Shown here: piece by piece, positions 1 to 11,581 of the stretch | Numbering within the stretch: the first letter of the stretch is position 1 | Layout: every line of letters starts with the position of its first letter | Assembly: GCA_029582165.1 (NCBI GenBank) | Contig: CM055875.1 | Coordinates: forward strand, 11,096,785-11,160,784 | Length of the DNA stretch: 64,000 nucleotides | Direction: 5' to 3' | Origin: Portulaca oleracea | Lineage: Eukaryota; Streptophyta; Magnoliopsida; Caryophyllales; Portulacaceae | Program-made: the position numbers and the translations under genes | Notes under the pieces: model-generated | Seen by the model: only the letters and a program-made list of their open reading frames with translations | Told to the model about the DNA's origin: nothing | Databases searched by the model: none

Positions 1-1032
1 TCTGGACCGGACTATGCAGACCCCTATTTGTTGCAGTAGTTGTATCTCCGGCAAAAGGTCGCCGAAAACAATGGACGTCGGTGAATTTGTTTCAATCTTT
101 TCATTCAGCATCCACCATAATTAATTTTAATTAATTATACATAATTTTCACAATTCAAAAATAAAAACTTAATATTATTGAAAATAAATAAAATCGACGT
201 ATGAGATTCGACCATACCACGTGTACGGTACACATCGTGGGAATTATCGTAATTACCATAATTGCCAAAAGTTGGAAATTACCTTACCTTTTCGGTAAAA
301 AAATTAAATCTCCAAACCTGGGGGGTTTCAGCAAATTTTCCAATATATCATCGAGCTACTTTCAAACCTTCATTATAAGATGTTAGGTTTGAAATATAAA
401 GTACGATAATGTGTATACTAGAATAAAAGCATGCATAATATGTTAAAAGTAAGTGCCAGAAAACAATAAAGCATGCAATTACACTCAATTGTAAGTGCAA
501 ACTTGATGTAGGAAAGGAAAATCACGGGCAACAACAATATAACGAATCATTTATGATCAGAGAGAGACATAATAATGTTTCGCAAGACTAGTATTGAGAA
601 TAACAATTTTCACTAAAAATTCTCCACCTCACAAATATAGTGACTCTATTATACGTGTTTCACCATTATGGCAACCTTTGAAGAGCTCACCTTACCTAGC
701 CGTCAAGAGGAAGTCATGATCAAGGTCACCAATCACGACATTTCCACTTTAATCAAGTACTTCATTCGGCTCAAGTCTTAAGGATCATGAGTCATCTATA
801 ACACTCTTGAGATATTGAGGTATTATCGAGACCTCGTGAGGTCTCTAGGGAGCTAAGTGCCCTCAAATGGTCAATAAATGAGTTTGGGGTTAAACATGAG
901 AATTAAGGATGAAATGAAGTTTCATGATGAACGATCAAGAGAATGAAGAAAGGATCATTGACACGCCTATATCAATATATGACACGCTAGTGTCATCCAT
1001 GGTGGTTTTTGATCAAGATGCAATACCAATTT
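1..1032. other. No gene recognised
   Basis: AT-rich sequence without a convincing reading frame, RNA gene or repeat unit. The one short open frame near 201-386 has no recognisable domain. Confidence 0.5.
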
Positions 1033-1205
1033 CGCTACTATCTTATGCAACTAAGTTACAGGCTCGACCAAAAGTTCATGTAAATTTACCTCAACTAAAC
1101 TAAAACAAAAGAAGGAAAGAAAATTAAATGGAGCGAGAGGGAATCCAAAGGTGGTCTCCAGAAAGGGGGACGTAATTAAGGAGATTCATCCTCTTGAATA
1201 GGGTC
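1033..1205 (+). repeat. Left arm of a 172-bp inverted repeat
   Basis: This stretch is the imperfect reverse complement of 2441-2612. The match is clearest around the oligopurine run near 1100-1120 and the segment ending at 1205 that reads ATCCTCTTGAATAGGGTC. The two arms enclose a PIF/Harbinger transposase remnant and a gag remnant on opposite strands. The arms could be terminal repeats of a degraded DNA element or an inverted duplication of one LTR-element spacer. No target duplication was found outside them. Confidence 0.75.
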
Positions 1206-1439
1206 ATATTTAAACAAAATAATGAACTGATGTATACCAAAATATGTTGGGAGATTGTTTTAGAAATTTATTTAATTTATTCTATGTTAATAAATTTTTT
1301 TCCCAACAAGGCCACAATCGTCTTTTCATGGATTATTTCTCCAATAATCCTGTCTATACTGATGATCAATTCTGATGAGGCTTTAGAATGCAACATCTAT
1401 TCCTTCGTATTGTCAACGCATTACAAGGTCATTATCAAT

Positions 1440-1925
1440 ACTTTTCTCAAAAGTTTGATGCAGTTGGTAAGCCGTGACTATCTCCACTTCAAAAATGCAT
1501 AGTTGCTCTTCGTGCATTAGCTTATGGTATTTCCATTGATGCCTTAGATGAGTATTTTTCGTATGGGCCAAACAACTATTAACAACCGTATTACAAATTT
1601 CACAACTAGCGTCATCGAATGCTTTAGAGTAGAATTCTTAAGAAAGCCAACGGAAGAGGATTTACAACGACTCCTTCATGTTGCTCAAAGATGTGGCTTT
1701 CCAAGTATACGTGGTAGTATTGGTTGCATGTATTATGAATAGGATAGGTTTCTGGTGGCATGGCAAGGCATGTGTCAAGGAGGACATCATGGTATCACAA
1801 CAGTTGTGCTTGAAGCTATTGCTTCATTTGATACATAGATTTTGGCATGCTTCTTTTGGTTGTGCAGGGTCAAACAATGACATCAATGTGGTTGATGCAT
1901 CTCTAGTTTTTGATGATCGAAGGTA
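1440..1925 (+). pseudogene. PIF/Harbinger-type transposase remnant
   Basis: Three plus frames together resemble plant HARBI1/ALP1-like nucleases. A run near 1440-1545 reads KCIVALRALAYGISIDALDE, a hallmark of the plant transposon-protein family. It is followed at 1640-1740 by LRKPTEEDLQRLLH and GFPSIRGSIGCMYYE, matching the usual GFPGMLGSIDCMHWEW block with its catalytic-region aspartate replaced by glycine. At 1850-1920 comes GCAGSNNDINVVDASLVFDD, the conserved SNNDINVLD block that normally carries the second DDE aspartate. Stops (for example after VGKP) and frameshifts between blocks show it is dead. The N-terminal and C-terminal ends are not recognisable. Identification rests on remembered family motifs. 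Confidence 0.8.
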
Positions 1926-1949
1926 GTGCTGATGTTGGGTGGCAACGAG

Positions 1950-2304
1950 TCATGCCACTCTCATGCCTTTTCCCCTAAGTGAGAACGGGAAATGCCTCAA
2001 CTTTATCGCGTCTTTTGAGACATTGATCGCCTTGAATCTGTCGCATTCTTGGCGAAAGATGCGTAAATGATGGTCGGGATCCTCGCTTGGGTGTCCGTGG
2101 AATGGAGCCTTGTTCGCCTTGTTGCAATTCAAAATCGTTGGATGCTACAGCAGAAGCAGCAATGGCAGATTGGGGGATGGTGACATTGGGAGTCATATAT
2201 TGCCCCAAGGTACGTTGTTGCTCACCCATCTCTTCTTCTCGTTTGGCTTTTTCTTCTTCCTGCCTTTCTCTTTCCAGCCTTTGTTTCTTCTTCCTGTTCC
2301 GCAT
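1950..2304 (-). pseudogene. Ty3-type gag N-terminus, frameshifted remnant
   Basis: Reading minus from 2304, the protein starts with a Lys/Arg/Glu-rich stretch, then LGQYMTPNVTIPQSAIAASA and NDFELQQG. This is the start of gag in plant Athila/Tat-like Ty3 elements. After a frameshift near 2120 it continues in another frame as APFHGHPSEDPDHHLRIFRQ and LRHFPFSLRGKG, the retrotransposon-gag domain (the usual form is F.G.P.EDP..HL..F and RLFPFSL). The rest of gag and all of pol are missing. It lies between the arms of the 1033/2612 inverted repeat and opposite in strand to the transposase remnant. Confidence 0.75.
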
Positions 2305-2440
2305 GGTGCGCTCGATTTCAAGGTTGAAGTTGTACGCTGTTGACCAAAAAATTTAATAACATAAAATAAATTAAATAAATTGCCCACTCGATCTCCCGAT
2401 ATATTTTTTTATATATTGGTTTATTATTTTCTTTGAGTAC

Positions 2441-2612
2441 GACCCTATTCAAGAGGATGAACCTCCTTAATTATGTCCCCTTTTGGGAGATCACCTTTTG
2501 ATTCTGACTCACTTTGTTTAATTATCTTTCCTTCTTTTGTTTTATTTTAGTCGAGGTAAATTTATATCAACTTCATGTTTGACCCGTAACTTAATTGCAT
2601 CAGATAGTGGCG
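2441..2612 (-). repeat. Right arm of a 172-bp inverted repeat
   Basis: Imperfect reverse complement of 1033-1205. The two outer ends (CGCTACTATCT and AGATAGTGGCG) match. Spacer between the arms is about 1.24 kb. Confidence 0.75.
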
Positions 2613-3089
2613 GAATAAGCACCTTCTAGGAAAGGTACTACCCGTACACATTCTTCATGTGCAGGTTAGGGGGAAATTTAGTTAATTAGGAATTTGGGTT
2701 GCACTCACTATTTATTGTGAGATGCCTGCGTACCCCTTTGAAGGGGATCAAACCGATCGTAGTTCGTTATGAAAATTTTAATGTTTATTTGGGTTTAATT
2801 TAGGTTAAAATAATATCCGTTTTGGCCCATTTTTTGTTATTTGTTCTGTTGAATAAATAGCCAAGACAAGGCTTGGATCTGTTACGAAGTTTTGGCCAAG
2901 TTAATATTATCTTTCCATTATTTCTATTATTTTCCTACTAGTCCTTCATGGGGTCAGATGATTTAATTTGACTTGTCGATTGCACCTGTAAGCATATTTA
3001 TTTTTATGGGCTTCCTACGTACTCTTGTTGAGATCAAATCGACGTAGTTCTAGACCCTTTTTGAGTTTATAGCTCGAATAAAAATTCAA
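2613..3089. other. Spacer with repeated 'GCCTACGTAC...GATCAAA...CGTAGTTC' blocks, no gene
   Basis: Two related blocks near 2722 and 3009 share the pattern CC-TRCGTACYC-TTG-GATCAAA-CGTAGTTC. A third, weaker one lies at 5944. Such blocks recur in untranslated parts of Tat/Ogre-like plant retroelements as I remember them. No coding signal seen. Confidence 0.45.
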
Positions 3090-4290
3090 AGGAAAATTTA
3101 TGAGCTTGGCATTTTATTGGGATCAAATTTAGTCCATTTGAAGGACTTGGGATTTGGAATAGATAATTTTTGTGAAGTTTGAATTTAGCCTGTTTTGGCC
3201 ACAAAATGATACGATATGTAACTATAGGCTATATATAAATTTAGAATTTGGGTTTTCTGGGAAAAAAAGAGGGCAATTTCATGAGCTAGGATTTGTGTTT
3301 GGCTCGGTTTTGGCCCATTCGACAGACTTGAAATTTAGAAAGGACAATTTTGTGTAGTTTAAATTTGGCTTGTTTAAGTTACATGAAAAATATATTGTGT
3401 AACCAAATGTCGTATAAACTTGAAATACCACCCTTTATGACAGTGGGAAAAAATTGAGAGGTTGGACTTTATGTTAGCTCGGGTTTGGTCCGTTTAATGG
3501 ACCTAAAATACAATAGGAAAATATGTATCGGAGCTGACTCGTTTCGGTTACAGGGAAACATTTCGTAACCACACGCTAAAAGAACATGGAATTTGGTAAT
3601 TTTGGTAAATGAGGGGAATATTTGCGAGATTAGACTTTTTGCCCGACTCGAGTTTAGTCCATTTAGCGGACTTGAAATTTGACAAGAAACTTGTAACAAG
3701 GTTGCCTTGTCGTCTTAGTTACAGGAAGACATTTTGTTGTTACAAGTCATATAATCCCGAAATCTGGCCCTTTTAAGAGTGGGGAGAAGAATTTGTGAGC
3801 TCTGAAATTTTATTGGAGTCGGTTTGAGTCCATTTGATGGACTTGGCATTTCACGGGAAAGTCTGTGACAAAATTGGCTTGTTTTAATCACAGGAAGACG
3901 CCCTGTATCACAAGCCGCACAAACTCGAAACTTGGTCCTTTTAAGAGTAAGGGACAACTCGTAGGTTTATGTATCTGTAATTGGCTTGGTTTTGGTCCAT
4001 TTGGCGGACTTGGCTATTTGACAGGATGACATGTATCTTTGCGGATTTTGGCATGTTTATCTATTTAGGTCACATATAATACGTAACCTAGGGTCAAAAA
4101 TAGACATTTTGGATTTTTTGAGAGAGCGGGGATTTTTTGTGAGCTTGGGTATTTTTATTTGGCTCGAATTTGGTTCGCTTGGGGGACTTGGAAATTTGAC
4201 AAGACTGGTTGACATTTTTGTGGAGCTTGGGTCATTTTCACTCGCGACATGTAACCTAGCCATGTTTTATTTGTACCTCACAAGAATAAA
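3090..4290 (+). repeat. Degenerate tandem array, seven units of ~168-184 bp
   Basis: An anchor of the form GTCCATTTxxxGGACTTGGxA recurs at about 3131, 3315, 3488, 3657, 3828, 3996 and 4173, giving spacings of 184, 173, 169, 171, 168 and 177 bp. Between anchors each unit repeats 'TTTGCGAGCTYGG', 'AATTTGGCTYG-TTTGGTCAC' and 'ACATTTTGTAACCA'-like segments. The units have diverged strongly, so the array is old. It ends just before an LTR. Open frames here are incidental. Confidence 0.8.
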
Positions 4291-4313
4291 AAGACTCGAA
4301 TATTGTAGACACC

Positions 4314-6180
4314 GAGATTTGCATCAACACAATCCCGACCTGCCAAAACTCAGCAAGTCATTTGGGCCAAACACCAATATGGGTCATTCGGCCCATGGAA
4401 TCAACAGCGTGGGCCCAGCAGAACAACACAGCCCGCCTACGCACAATAAAACCCGCAGGGGTTTTAAATCTCAGAAGCAGCCCAAAAGAAAACAAGCGGG
4501 CCCAAAAGGCGCCTTCGACCCAGATGGATATCAAAACCCGCAGGGGTTTTAAACCTAGGAGCAAGGCATCGTTTTAGCTGGCCACGTCAGCAATCCGTGT
4601 GAGGGGGAATTAATATCCGCCTGGGTTTTAAATCTCAGAGTTGGCGCCAATTTTCTTCCCATGCAGATCCCTTGATCATAGCCCCACGTGGGTTGACTTG
4701 CCCTGACCTCCCAAAACCCGCATGGGTTTTGATTCTGCGTGGATAGGGACATACTTGTAGGGATATGTCTCCCACCATTTCCCTCCAAAACATTCATCAT
4801 TCACGTATAAATACTCCTTCATTCCACCCTCATTTCATCAACTATTCTCACCAACTATACTCAAACTCTCTCAAAAATCCATTACTCTTACTCTCCTGCT
4901 AACTCTTCCATAATCATTCTCATTTCATCATCATTCTCATACCACCATCCTAACCATTCCCATATTCATCTTTCCGTCCAAGCTACAGGTCAAGGTCAAG
5001 TCAATGCATAAATTCCATCCCATCCATTACCTTTAAGCAAGGTTTACACTTCGTTATTTTCATATTTAAATTGTGTAATTTACGATTTAATTCCTTCATT
5101 TGTACTTGCTTCTTTTGTAAAAGAAAACCGCATTCGCTTTATCTTGCATGTTCGGAATAATAACATCGCGAAATTAATTAAACTTCTCCCCGCTCTTTTT
5201 CATTTCAATGTCGATTTTAGTAGAGTCTGTTTTCTAACAGGCGGATCCGAGAGTTCTTATAATTCTCGGATTCGTAACCTTACCCCCGAACCTAGAAATC
5301 GAGTTTCATAGACCGGAGTTATTTACTTTATTTTATGGTTTGTCAATTTCCTTAAATTGGCTGGCGACTCTTTAATTCGTTTACAACCGTTTAATTATTT
5401 AAAATACACTAATTTGCATCGAAATAAATAAAAATGATTTAATACATTCTTCTCACCAATCGAAGGCTAAACCCGAGAAAATGCGCTGGAAATTGATAGA
5501 ACCCTCACGGGTTTTATCAATTTCTACCCAAATTTCTCTGGGCCGAGGAAATACACGGCCCAGTCCAGGGACTATCATAACCCCTGCAGGTTTTGACAAT
5601 TTCTGGCGGCCCGTTTGCTTCTTCTTGGGCCTGGATCTGGTGTTTGGGCCGGTATCGAGTCATTATTAAAATATTTCGGTGCAATTTCGGTGTTTAAATA
5701 ATAAAAATAAATTTGTAAATAAATAAAGTTTCATCACCCCCAAAAACGAATTTTGAAAAATAAAAGCATCCTTATTTAAGGATTAAACAACCTTAGTCGG
5801 CTCCCGGTCACCTAAGTAGCGCATCCGAAAGCCGATTTCCCCTAATCGGGGAACGATTTTCCGTGTCCTACAAATATCATCCCAAAAGTATAATTAAAAA
5901 CAAATTTAGATTTGTGACTAAACTCGAAAATTTAATATCGAACCTCCTACTTATCCTTAGTGGGATCAAGTCTACGTACTTCTTGACCAAAATTTTACTC
6001 AAAATATAAATTTGGAAATTTTGAGTTTTGTGACTGAACTCGAAATATTTGATCGAAATACAAAATCTATGCTAAAACCCAGTGTTTGAACTAGCTTATC
6101 AATCGGCTTCTTCTTCTTTATTTATGCTCTTTGCTATATAGATATGCTACATACTTATGTGTTAAAACCCGGTATCTACA
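4314..6180 (+). mobile_element. LTR (~1.87 kb) of a Tat/Ogre-like Ty3 family, TGTAGACACC...GGTATCTACA
   Basis: The start TGTAGACACC and end GGTATCTACA are imperfect inverted termini of the TG...CA type. The last ~120 bp (6061-6180) recur at 25377-25495, ending at the same CTACA, which supports this right boundary. A TATA box (TATAAATAC, ~4805) is followed by a pyrimidine-rich leader, so the LTR is read on the plus strand. The 5-bp flanks (AATAT and GATAG) do not match, so it is not a simple solo LTR. No second full copy is in the window. The family assignment is from terminal sequence only. Confidence 0.65.
4447..4730. repeat. Palindrome cluster in the U3 of the 4314-6180 LTR
   Basis: Perfect inverted repeats occur at 4447-4466 (TAAAACCCGCAGGGGTTTTA, 8-bp arms), 4533-4550 (AAAACCC-GCAG-GGGTTTT) and 4713-4730 (AAAACCC-GCAT-GGGTTTT). 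Half-sites lie near 4618, 5503 and 5577. All but the last two are upstream of the TATA box. Confidence 0.8.
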
Positions 6181-6723
6181 GATAGCCCCCACTTTGATTG
6201 AATGTTGGATAGGATGAAAATCAAAGTAGAACTGATTTGATGGACACCGGTTGAGGATATGACTTTGGAGTGCAAAGCCTGGAGATATGACTTTGTGGAG
6301 TGTAAAGCCTGGGGTGATGCTTGGAAGCGGAGTTCTTCATTGCGGTTGTGGGCGGCATGCGCCTCTATCGGGGTTGATCTCGAGCAATGCTCTACTTAAA
6401 GTGGTCTTGGGAGTGGTCTTGGGCGTCGGATGACGTCCTACTTGAAGTGATCTTGGGTGCTGAAGGCATCCCTACTTGAAGGTGTGGGCTGACACTTGGA
6501 AGCTGGGTTCTGTGCCGTGGTTGGCGAAATTGCGCCGATAGGTGAGCTCAGGCGAGAATGACGCCTTACTTGTTGGGGAGACTTCACCGGACATGATGCT
6601 CAAGGCTCTTGAAGTTTGATGTTGATTTTCTAGTCTTTCCCAGTATCGTTCCAGTCTTTCCCGATATCACTTTAGTCTTTCCCGGTGTCGTTGTTGATGA
6701 TTGTTGGCATGTTCAATGCTGAG
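6181..6723. other. Retroelement-like spacer, no gene
   Basis: G/T-rich sequence with irregular repeats of GGAGTTCTT, CTTGAAGTG and TCTTTCCCGGTATC. It follows the LTR end and leads into the hairpin-repeat array. No reading frame was recognised. Confidence 0.4.
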
Positions 6724-7368
6724 GGACTTCACCGATCGGGATGTCGATGGCCCTGGAGGTCGACACTTCATCGGGCACGACGCCGATGGCTCTGGGGTAA
6801 AGACTTCACCGAAACTCTGCAGGTGGCTTAGGATTAGGACAACATCGACACCCTGTCGATGGCCTTGGGGGTAAAGACTTCACCGAAACTCTGCCGGTGG
6901 CTCAGGATTGGGTCTTCATCGAAACTCTGCCGATGGCCCTAGGGATTAAGAATTTACCGAAACTCTGTCGATGGCTCAGGATTGATGATGATGATGATGA
7001 TGGACGCGAGGCCAGATGCCGAGACTAACCAAACGCGAGGCTGGAAGCCGTTGATGAAGAGTCGTTGATGATGATGGTGGAAATCCAATGCCGAGGGACT
7101 TCACCGATCACGATGTTGATGGCCCTTGGGGTAGAGACTTCACCGATCATGATGTCGGTGGCCCTAATGTTTGATCTTTTGCTAATGATGCCATTTTTTA
7201 TGCCAAGAGACTTCACTGGACGCGATGCCAGTGGCTCTTATTCTTGAGATTTCGTTGAACCTGATGTCGACGACTCTGTGCCGAACTCTGTCGGCGGCTC
7301 TGGATTTTGATGTTTGATTTTGATAGCAATTCAATGCCAAGAGACTTCATCGATCATGATGTCGATGG
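6724..7368 (+). repeat. Array of ~12 short hairpin-forming repeats (~36-40 bp unit)
   Basis: The unit is GACTTCACCGA-N8-TCGGTGGCYCTxG. Perfect stems lie at 6769-6788 (CATCGG/CCGATG), 6843-6861 (CATCGA/TCGATG), 6881-6899 (CACCG/CGGTG), 6917-6935 (CATCG/CGATG), 7141-7160 (CACCGA/TCGGTG), 7214-7233 (CACTGG/CCAGTG) and 7348-7367 (CATCGA/TCGATG). Loops are 7-9 nt. Less perfect units sit at 6730, 6807, 6955 and 7102. The arm sequence changes between units while pairing is kept. Confidence 0.85.
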
Positions 7369-7688
7369 CTCTTATTTTCCTCATATTATGTCAGCATGAT
7401 CATTGGGAAAATGCTCTTATTTGGGACACACTTAGCCATGCTCCTCCTTGAAAATGTGCAAGCTTGAACCCTTGGAAATAAGCATAGAGAAAAGGCAAAG
7501 GCTCCTTCTTTCCTAGGCCGGCTGGACACTAGGGAAAAGAGAGGAATCTTTTCATAGACTCCAGCTTTTGCAGGCCATGCAGGAGACAAATCTGATCAGA
7601 ATTATTGTAGATAGGCCAAGGTTGATCAGACTTGAGCCTGGGCCAATGAGGGCCTGACACGTGGCTGTGTGAACCGAGCTCTTATGAT

Positions 7689-7696
7689 TATAAATT
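7689..7696 (+). promoter_or_regulatory. TATA-box-like element
   Basis: TATAAATT is followed by a CT-rich leader and, at 7811, an ATG opening a 26-codon frame that begins MNFPRRGRRRATLP and ends in TAG. This looks like the promoter and leader of a retroelement. The short arginine-rich frame could be a truncated gag start but cannot be assigned. Confidence 0.4.
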
Positions 7697-8025
7697 GGAG
7701 CTTCTAGCTACGACATTCTTCACCACTTCTCATCCAAATTTCACTTGTTTCCCTTTCTTATTCTCTCTCTAGGAGGTCTTTTGGGTATTTTCATTTTCAT
7801 CGCAAAAAGATGAATTTTCCGAGAAGAGGACGCAGACGTGCTACTCTGCCAGCAGTCCAGGAAGACGATATAGAGGGAACATCCCAGTAGGGAATTCACG
7901 CCAGTACAATTGGTTTTCCGACAAGATGAGCATGCGTCGTCCTTTCGTTCTTGCACCTTGGTATGCTTTATTTCTCCTACAAGCATCTCATCATTGAAAC
8001 GACTTGCATGCTACTGCTTGTTTTA

Positions 8026-9140
8026 GACTTAATAATCGAGTTTATGAATTTATTTTCTCTAACCTTGTGACTATTACGCGGGCTAGAACAACACACACTA
8101 ACTTTGTTTTATTATTAATCAATTTTCTTTGGACCCTAAGTAAGAGAATATTGAAAAGGGGCCGAATAAAATCAACAAAGGTGATTTAAAATGAATTGAT
8201 AAACAAGGGTAATTACCCTTTAGAACGGATGGGCCTCATAACCGGGCCGACCATAAAGTTTAAGGTTAATTAATCAAGTTTATAAGCTCATTTCTTCTCA
8301 AACCCAACGATTATTACACGGACTAGAACAATATCTTAAAATTAGGTCCAACTCTAATGAAAACTCAACAAACACAAACACGTATTTAAACCTAACAAAG
8401 ACTCAACAAACACAGACACATATTTACACATAGTACAACAAGTTTTATTTATCTACTCAGGGAAAACGGATAGTGTATAAGGGCTGAATAAAGCCAACAA
8501 TAGGCGAGTTATAACAAATTTATAGACTTAATTGCTAAATCCAGTATGGTTGGGCCTAACCACGGGCCTACCATAAGCGTGATGGATTCAATAATTAATT
8601 CGATAAATTAATTTACTCAAGCCTAGTGACTATTATGCAGTCTAAGACATTATCCACTAACATTGTTTTGACATTAATCATATTTTTTGGACCTTTTGTT
8701 AAAAGAATATTGTAAAGGACCATGTAGAATCATCAAGCGAGTTGAGTTTTACTTTTTGAACCAAGATAATTAACCTTTTATAGATCAATGTGCCCAACCA
8801 CTGGGTTAACCATAATTTTTGAGGTTAATTAACCTATTTGTAAACATGACTCTTCTCAGCCCAATGATCACTATATGGACTAAGACAACATTTCTAGATT
8901 TGGGTCGACTCTTTACCACAACAAGGTAAACACATAGCACATAGCATACACATGAATAAGGGTACCCTAACCAAGGCCTATTTACAAAAAAAAAAGGGTT
9001 TATTGGTTGGATAAGGCTTATCGGTTCATGTACTCGCCCTGGTGCATTCTCGTTGTAAAGGCAACTTGAATGTGTGGGGTGTTGCTGTTCGAGGCTCGTG
9101 TGGAGACCTCGTAGAATGATGCATGAGTGGATGTTGTGAC
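8026..9140 (+). repeat. Two tandem copies of a ~557-bp repeat, each with two related sub-units
   Basis: The anchor GA(C/T)TATTAYxCGGxCTARxACA occurs at about 8068, 8310, 8628 and 8865. Alternate anchors are 560 and 555 bp apart. The segment 8209-8290 (GGTAATTACCCTTTAGAAC, then GGTTAATTAATC) recurs diverged at 8765-8846. This is an old higher-order duplication of non-coding sequence. Confidence 0.65.
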
Positions 9141-9403
9141 TAAGGCTCTCTCGGTGTAAAGACACCAACAGAGTATAGCGAGTCCGACATCCCATGGGTT
9201 ATTTTTGTAGTTATAAAGAAAACCTAAACTGTCGTTTTAAGTATAACCTAGCCCACATACGTGACCAAGAGGTAGCCCGGTATATGCAATGCATTTATGC
9301 CTAAAAAGAAATAACTTAATAATATAAAGTAAAGATTTATTTCTCTTCCAAAAATTTTAAAACACACTAAACTTTTTTCAACTTTTACCCACTCTAAGAA
9401 AAA

Positions 9404-9422
9404 CTCCCCAGTGGAGTCGCCA
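9404..9422 (-). other. Primer-binding-site-like sequence of a Tat/Ogre-like element
   Basis: On the minus strand this reads TGGCGACTCCACTGGGGAG. It starts with TGG, as a site pairing with a tRNA 3' CCA end does. It lies next to 'GGTTTTT' and 'GTCCACAGGAT' sequence. The adjoining LTR boundary is not clear, so the site is reported alone. Confidence 0.4.
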
Positions 9423-9424
9423 AA

Positions 9425-11104
9425 AATCCTGTGGACATTTTTCCTCGCCAGTCAGGCTTCCGAACGTCCATGCGAATTGGGGGTGTGATTTGGTAATTTG
9501 TGTTGGGGTTTGAACCTTTGAAAACTCTTTAAGGGTTTAATTATATATTTCAAGAATAATAATTTATAAAATCAATTTCCCTTTACTTCGTGCATTTTAT
9601 GAGTCATTGAATTAAACTTTTAAGAGTGAACATCCACTTGTTCCAAATCTTCTTAACTTAACCCAATTTGCTCATTTAAATGTTAGACTCGGAAGAAAGC
9701 AATTTATGCAAATATTATTTAGAAATATACAAGGAAAACCTTAAAGTTGCATCGGCACATTGTAAAACCATGTTTTACCATAGTTTATGCAACCCGATGT
9801 GCTTTGGTTCGAAATGGGAGTCACCACCCGACTTTTTAAGGGAAAATCCAAGACAAAACCAAAAAGAAAACAAGAAAGACTTCGCTTGCGAAACCCAAGA
9901 ATGGATTCGGGGGTAAGGCTACAAACTCAAAAGGTAGGAACCTAAAGAGTTCGCCTCTCACAAAAGGAAAGGCTCTACTAAAAGTGTTAAGTGTGTTTTT
10001 GATAAAGTCTGGAAGGAAGATAAATAAGAACTTTATAGAATTATTTCATTAAACATGCAATATGAATTAAAAGAAAGAAATACAACATATGCACTTTATT
10101 TACATGAAAGGGAAACGCTTAAAAGCTTACATTATGCCTTTTGAAGGGAAGCCTTGCCTAGCCTTTGTTGTAGCACTTGAAGAACCTCCTTTGAATGCTT
10201 AGAACCACCCTCTTGAAGATGCCAAAGTAGTGCCAAATATGTGGAAGAAAGGGATGAAAAAGGGTTCTTTTGTAGTATTTTGGATAATACAAAGGTAGGC
10301 TTTTTCATGGAGTTTATAGGGATTTATGGAGGAAAAATGAAAGGTAGAATAAGAGTGGAGATTTGAGATTTAAGATGAAGATTATGATGGTAAGAATATG
10401 GTAGAGACTAAAGATGAATATTGTGGTGTTTATGTAGAGATAAGGGAAATAATATGAAGATGAATATTTAGAGGTTTAAGAAGGTGGAGAAATGAAGATG
10501 ATAATGGTAGGGAAAGTGATGGAAAATGATATGAGAAGTGTAGAGAAAATGAGCTCTTTTTGTTGGTTTTTAGGATGGTTTATGGTGTTTTTGTGAGGTT
10601 TTATGGAAGATTTATGTAAGAATGGTCAGGGATAGTATGAGAGTATGGATTAGACGTTTAAGAGGATGAAGATATGGAGATTAGGGTGGTAAGAAAATGG
10701 TGGAAAGGTGATAGAAAAAGGGTGGTAGAATGATGATAAGAGTGGAGATTAGTAGAGTGATGATAGAAATGAGAGAATAAGAGAATGAGAGAAAGGAAAG
10801 TGTAGGAGGAAGAAGGGTTGAATGAGTTGGTGAGTTTAGCTTTGACAAGAGGGGATATTTATAGGTGTAGGATGGCCTTAAGATACATGCTCATACATGC
10901 ACATTCACACCCTCGGACTTGCGCAATTGACTGGCACAAACAACCAGGTGGCAAGGGGAGTGTTCTCGGTGGTCGATGGAGCTGGGAGGCTGAATCTATG
11001 GTGTGAACTGTTAAGAATATCCCGACAATGTTCAATATACATGGAGTTTAAACCAATATAATATAGTGATTATATGTCTTGCTACAGACCTCTATGTTCG
11101 GTAA
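9425..11104. other. No gene recognised; GA-rich 10300-10830
   Basis: 9425-10000 contains retroelement-like spacer. 10300-10830 is a long purine-rich stretch dominated by GATGAAGAT, GGTAGAGA and similar words. No domain was found in any frame. Confidence 0.45.
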
Positions 11105-11330
11105 TTAAATATGTTTAATTACAACTATACTATTTGGTCCTATTGGGTCACACAAGTCAGCACCCTGGAACAATGTATGTAACCTAAGCAATACAAAAAT
11201 TTGCTGGGAGGTGCCATACATTCTTAATAACTGACTCCTGGGGGACAACATTTTTTTAATGCACTCAAAAGGGACCAAGTTTTCAAACAAATGGCTCCCA
11301 GGTGCCTTTCTAACCATTCTTCACCAGAAA
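11105..11330. repeat. Left flank repeat of the SAP gene
   Basis: 11105-11195 matches 12664-12755 in direct orientation (TAATTAAATATGTTTAATTA through CCTGGAACAATGTATGTAAC). 11198-11330 is the reverse complement of about 12515-12642 (for example GCTGGGAGGTGCCATACATT against AATGTATGGCACCTCCCAGC). The gene therefore sits between ~130-bp inverted repeats, and the outer parts of both flanks are direct copies. Confidence 0.8.
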
Positions 11331-11581
11331 TCATGAAAAGATTAAAATGCCCTTGGGGATGTTTATGAAAAGACCAAACTACCCTTATATTTGCCCGCTC
11401 AAATAAAAACGAAGGCCTTTCGATTACCTTCTTCAATGCATGCCAACTACCACTAAACCAAACAATTCATCGGTTTCGTTGGGGATTTCCCAACAATTCA
11501 ATTTTCAAATTACTAGGATTGGTTTCAATTGGATTGATCTGCTGAACCCTTTCTGAAGAACCCTAAAAGAAACCCTAAAAA

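Noticed and set aside
4031..4552. 173-codon open frame on plus
   Set aside because: It spans the last tandem-repeat units and the start of an LTR. It shows no domain and its composition follows the repeats.
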